This document shows positions 5,447 through 5,951 of a stretch of DNA of 5,951 bases, piece after piece (the first letter of the stretch is position 1; the number at the start of each line of letters is the position of its first letter). Made by a program: the position numbers and the translations under genes. The stretch comes from Actinomycetota bacterium (GTDB lineage Bacteria > Actinomycetota > Thermoleophilia > Solirubrobacterales > Solirubrobacteraceae). The stretch is from the NCBI GenBank assembly GCA_019348435.1, contig JAHWJM010000171.1, positions 1 to 5,951 of the forward strand. The letters run 5' to 3'. The notes beneath the pieces are model-generated. The model did not search any database. It saw nothing but the letters and a program-made list of their open reading frames with translations, and was not told where the DNA came from.

Positions 5447-5951
5447 CTACGTACGCGTCAGGCGCTTGTACGTGATGCGGTGCGGGCGGTCGGCCTCGTC
5501 GCCGAGCAGCTCACGGCGGTGCTCCTCGTAGGCCTCGAAGTTGCCTTCGAACCAGCGCACCTGCGAGTCGCCCTCGAAGGCGAGCACATGGGTGGCGACG
5601 CGATCGAGGAACCAGCGGTCGTGCGAGATGATCACCGCGCAGCCGGCGAAGTTCAGCAGCGCCTCCTCGAGCGCGCGCAGCGTCTCGACGTCGAGGTCGT
5701 TCGTCGGCTCGTCGAGCAGCAGGACGTTGCCGCCGGCGCGCAGCAGCTTCGCCAGGTGCAGGCGGTTGCGCTCGCCGCCGGAGAGCTTGCCGACCTTCTT
5801 CTGCTGGTCGGAGCCCTTGAAGTTCCACGACGAGCAGTAGGCGCGCGAGTTCATCGTGCGGTCGCCGACCTTGATCTGGTCCATCCCGCCGGAGATCTCC
5901 TCCCACAGCGTCTTGTCGTCGTCGAGCGCGTCGCGCGACTGGTCGACGTAG
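5447..5951 (-). CDS. ettA: Energy-dependent translational throttle protein EttA, C-terminal part (5' end outside window)
   Basis: The visible 167 residues start at the right edge ([20 protein letters not shown]) and end at a TAG at 5449-5447. They hold the latter part of the second ABC domain of an ABC-F protein. The signature loop is [16 protein letters not shown]. The Walker B and D-loop region is [20 protein letters not shown], and the H-loop is [20 protein letters not shown]. The phrases [17 protein letters not shown] and [22 protein letters not shown], and the ending PHRITYKRL, are close to EttA in particular rather than to Uup, YheS or antibiotic-resistance ABC-Fs. EttA binds the ribosomal E site and gates entry into elongation according to ADP/ATP level. 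The second Walker A, the arm domain and the first ABC domain lie outside the window. All visible motifs are intact. The DsbA-like gene follows after 3 bp. Confidence 0.95.
   Translation of the reverse strand, partial: YVDQSRDALDDDKTLWEEISGGMDQIKVGDRTMNSRAYCSSWNFKGSDQQKKVGKLSGGERNRLHLAKLLRAGGNVLLLDEPTNDLDVETLRALEEALLNFAGCAVIISHDRWFLDRVATHVLAFEGDSQVRWFEGNFEAYEEHRRELLGDEADRPHRITYKRLTRT

Overview
The window is very GC-rich DNA with dense, short-gapped genes and strong G/C third-position bias. Leaderless-looking starts (a TAnnnT hexamer 6-7 nt before ATG) and the EttA, cupredoxin-like and DsbA-like protein sequences suggest an actinobacterium, possibly of the Thermoleophilia/Solirubrobacterales type. 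That placement is inferred from style and remembered family resemblance; there is no rRNA or marker phylogeny here. All bases are accounted for by eight genes (two cut by the window edges) and short spacers; no gap exceeds 35 bp. I see no mobile elements, RNA genes, CRISPR arrays or long repeats.

Region 1 (1-2265, minus strand) is a tight three-gene cluster read right to left: an ArsB/NhaD-type (ion transporter superfamily) permease, a two-CBS-domain protein 15 bp downstream with a clear Shine-Dalgarno in the gap, and a multi-membrane-segment protein cut by the left edge whose GTG start overlaps the CBS stop codon by 4 nt (GTGA). The last protein looks like the membrane sensor part of a histidine kinase. 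Together they suggest a transporter, a cytosolic nucleotide-sensing regulator and a membrane sensor made as one unit.

Region 2 (2298-4581, plus strand) starts divergently from the permease. It holds an M42-family metallo-aminopeptidase with a complete metal site, a HAD phosphatase 35 bp downstream, and a small membrane-anchored cupredoxin-like protein whose ATG overlaps the HAD stop (ATGA). TAGCCT and TAGGCT hexamers sit just upstream of the M42 and cupredoxin-like ATGs and look like -10 elements of leaderless promoters; the second lies inside the end of the HAD gene.

Region 3 (4589-5951, minus strand) converges on region 2 with 7 bp between stop codons. It contains the C-terminal part of EttA, an ABC-F translation factor (cut by the right edge), followed 3 bp later by a DsbA/FrnE-like thioredoxin-fold protein that lacks the second cysteine of the usual CxxC.

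Most genes are ordinary housekeeping or metabolic types. The items most worth a second look are the permease-CBS-sensor unit, the promoter-in-gene arrangement before the cupredoxin-like gene, and the altered active sites of the DsbA-like and cupredoxin-like proteins.
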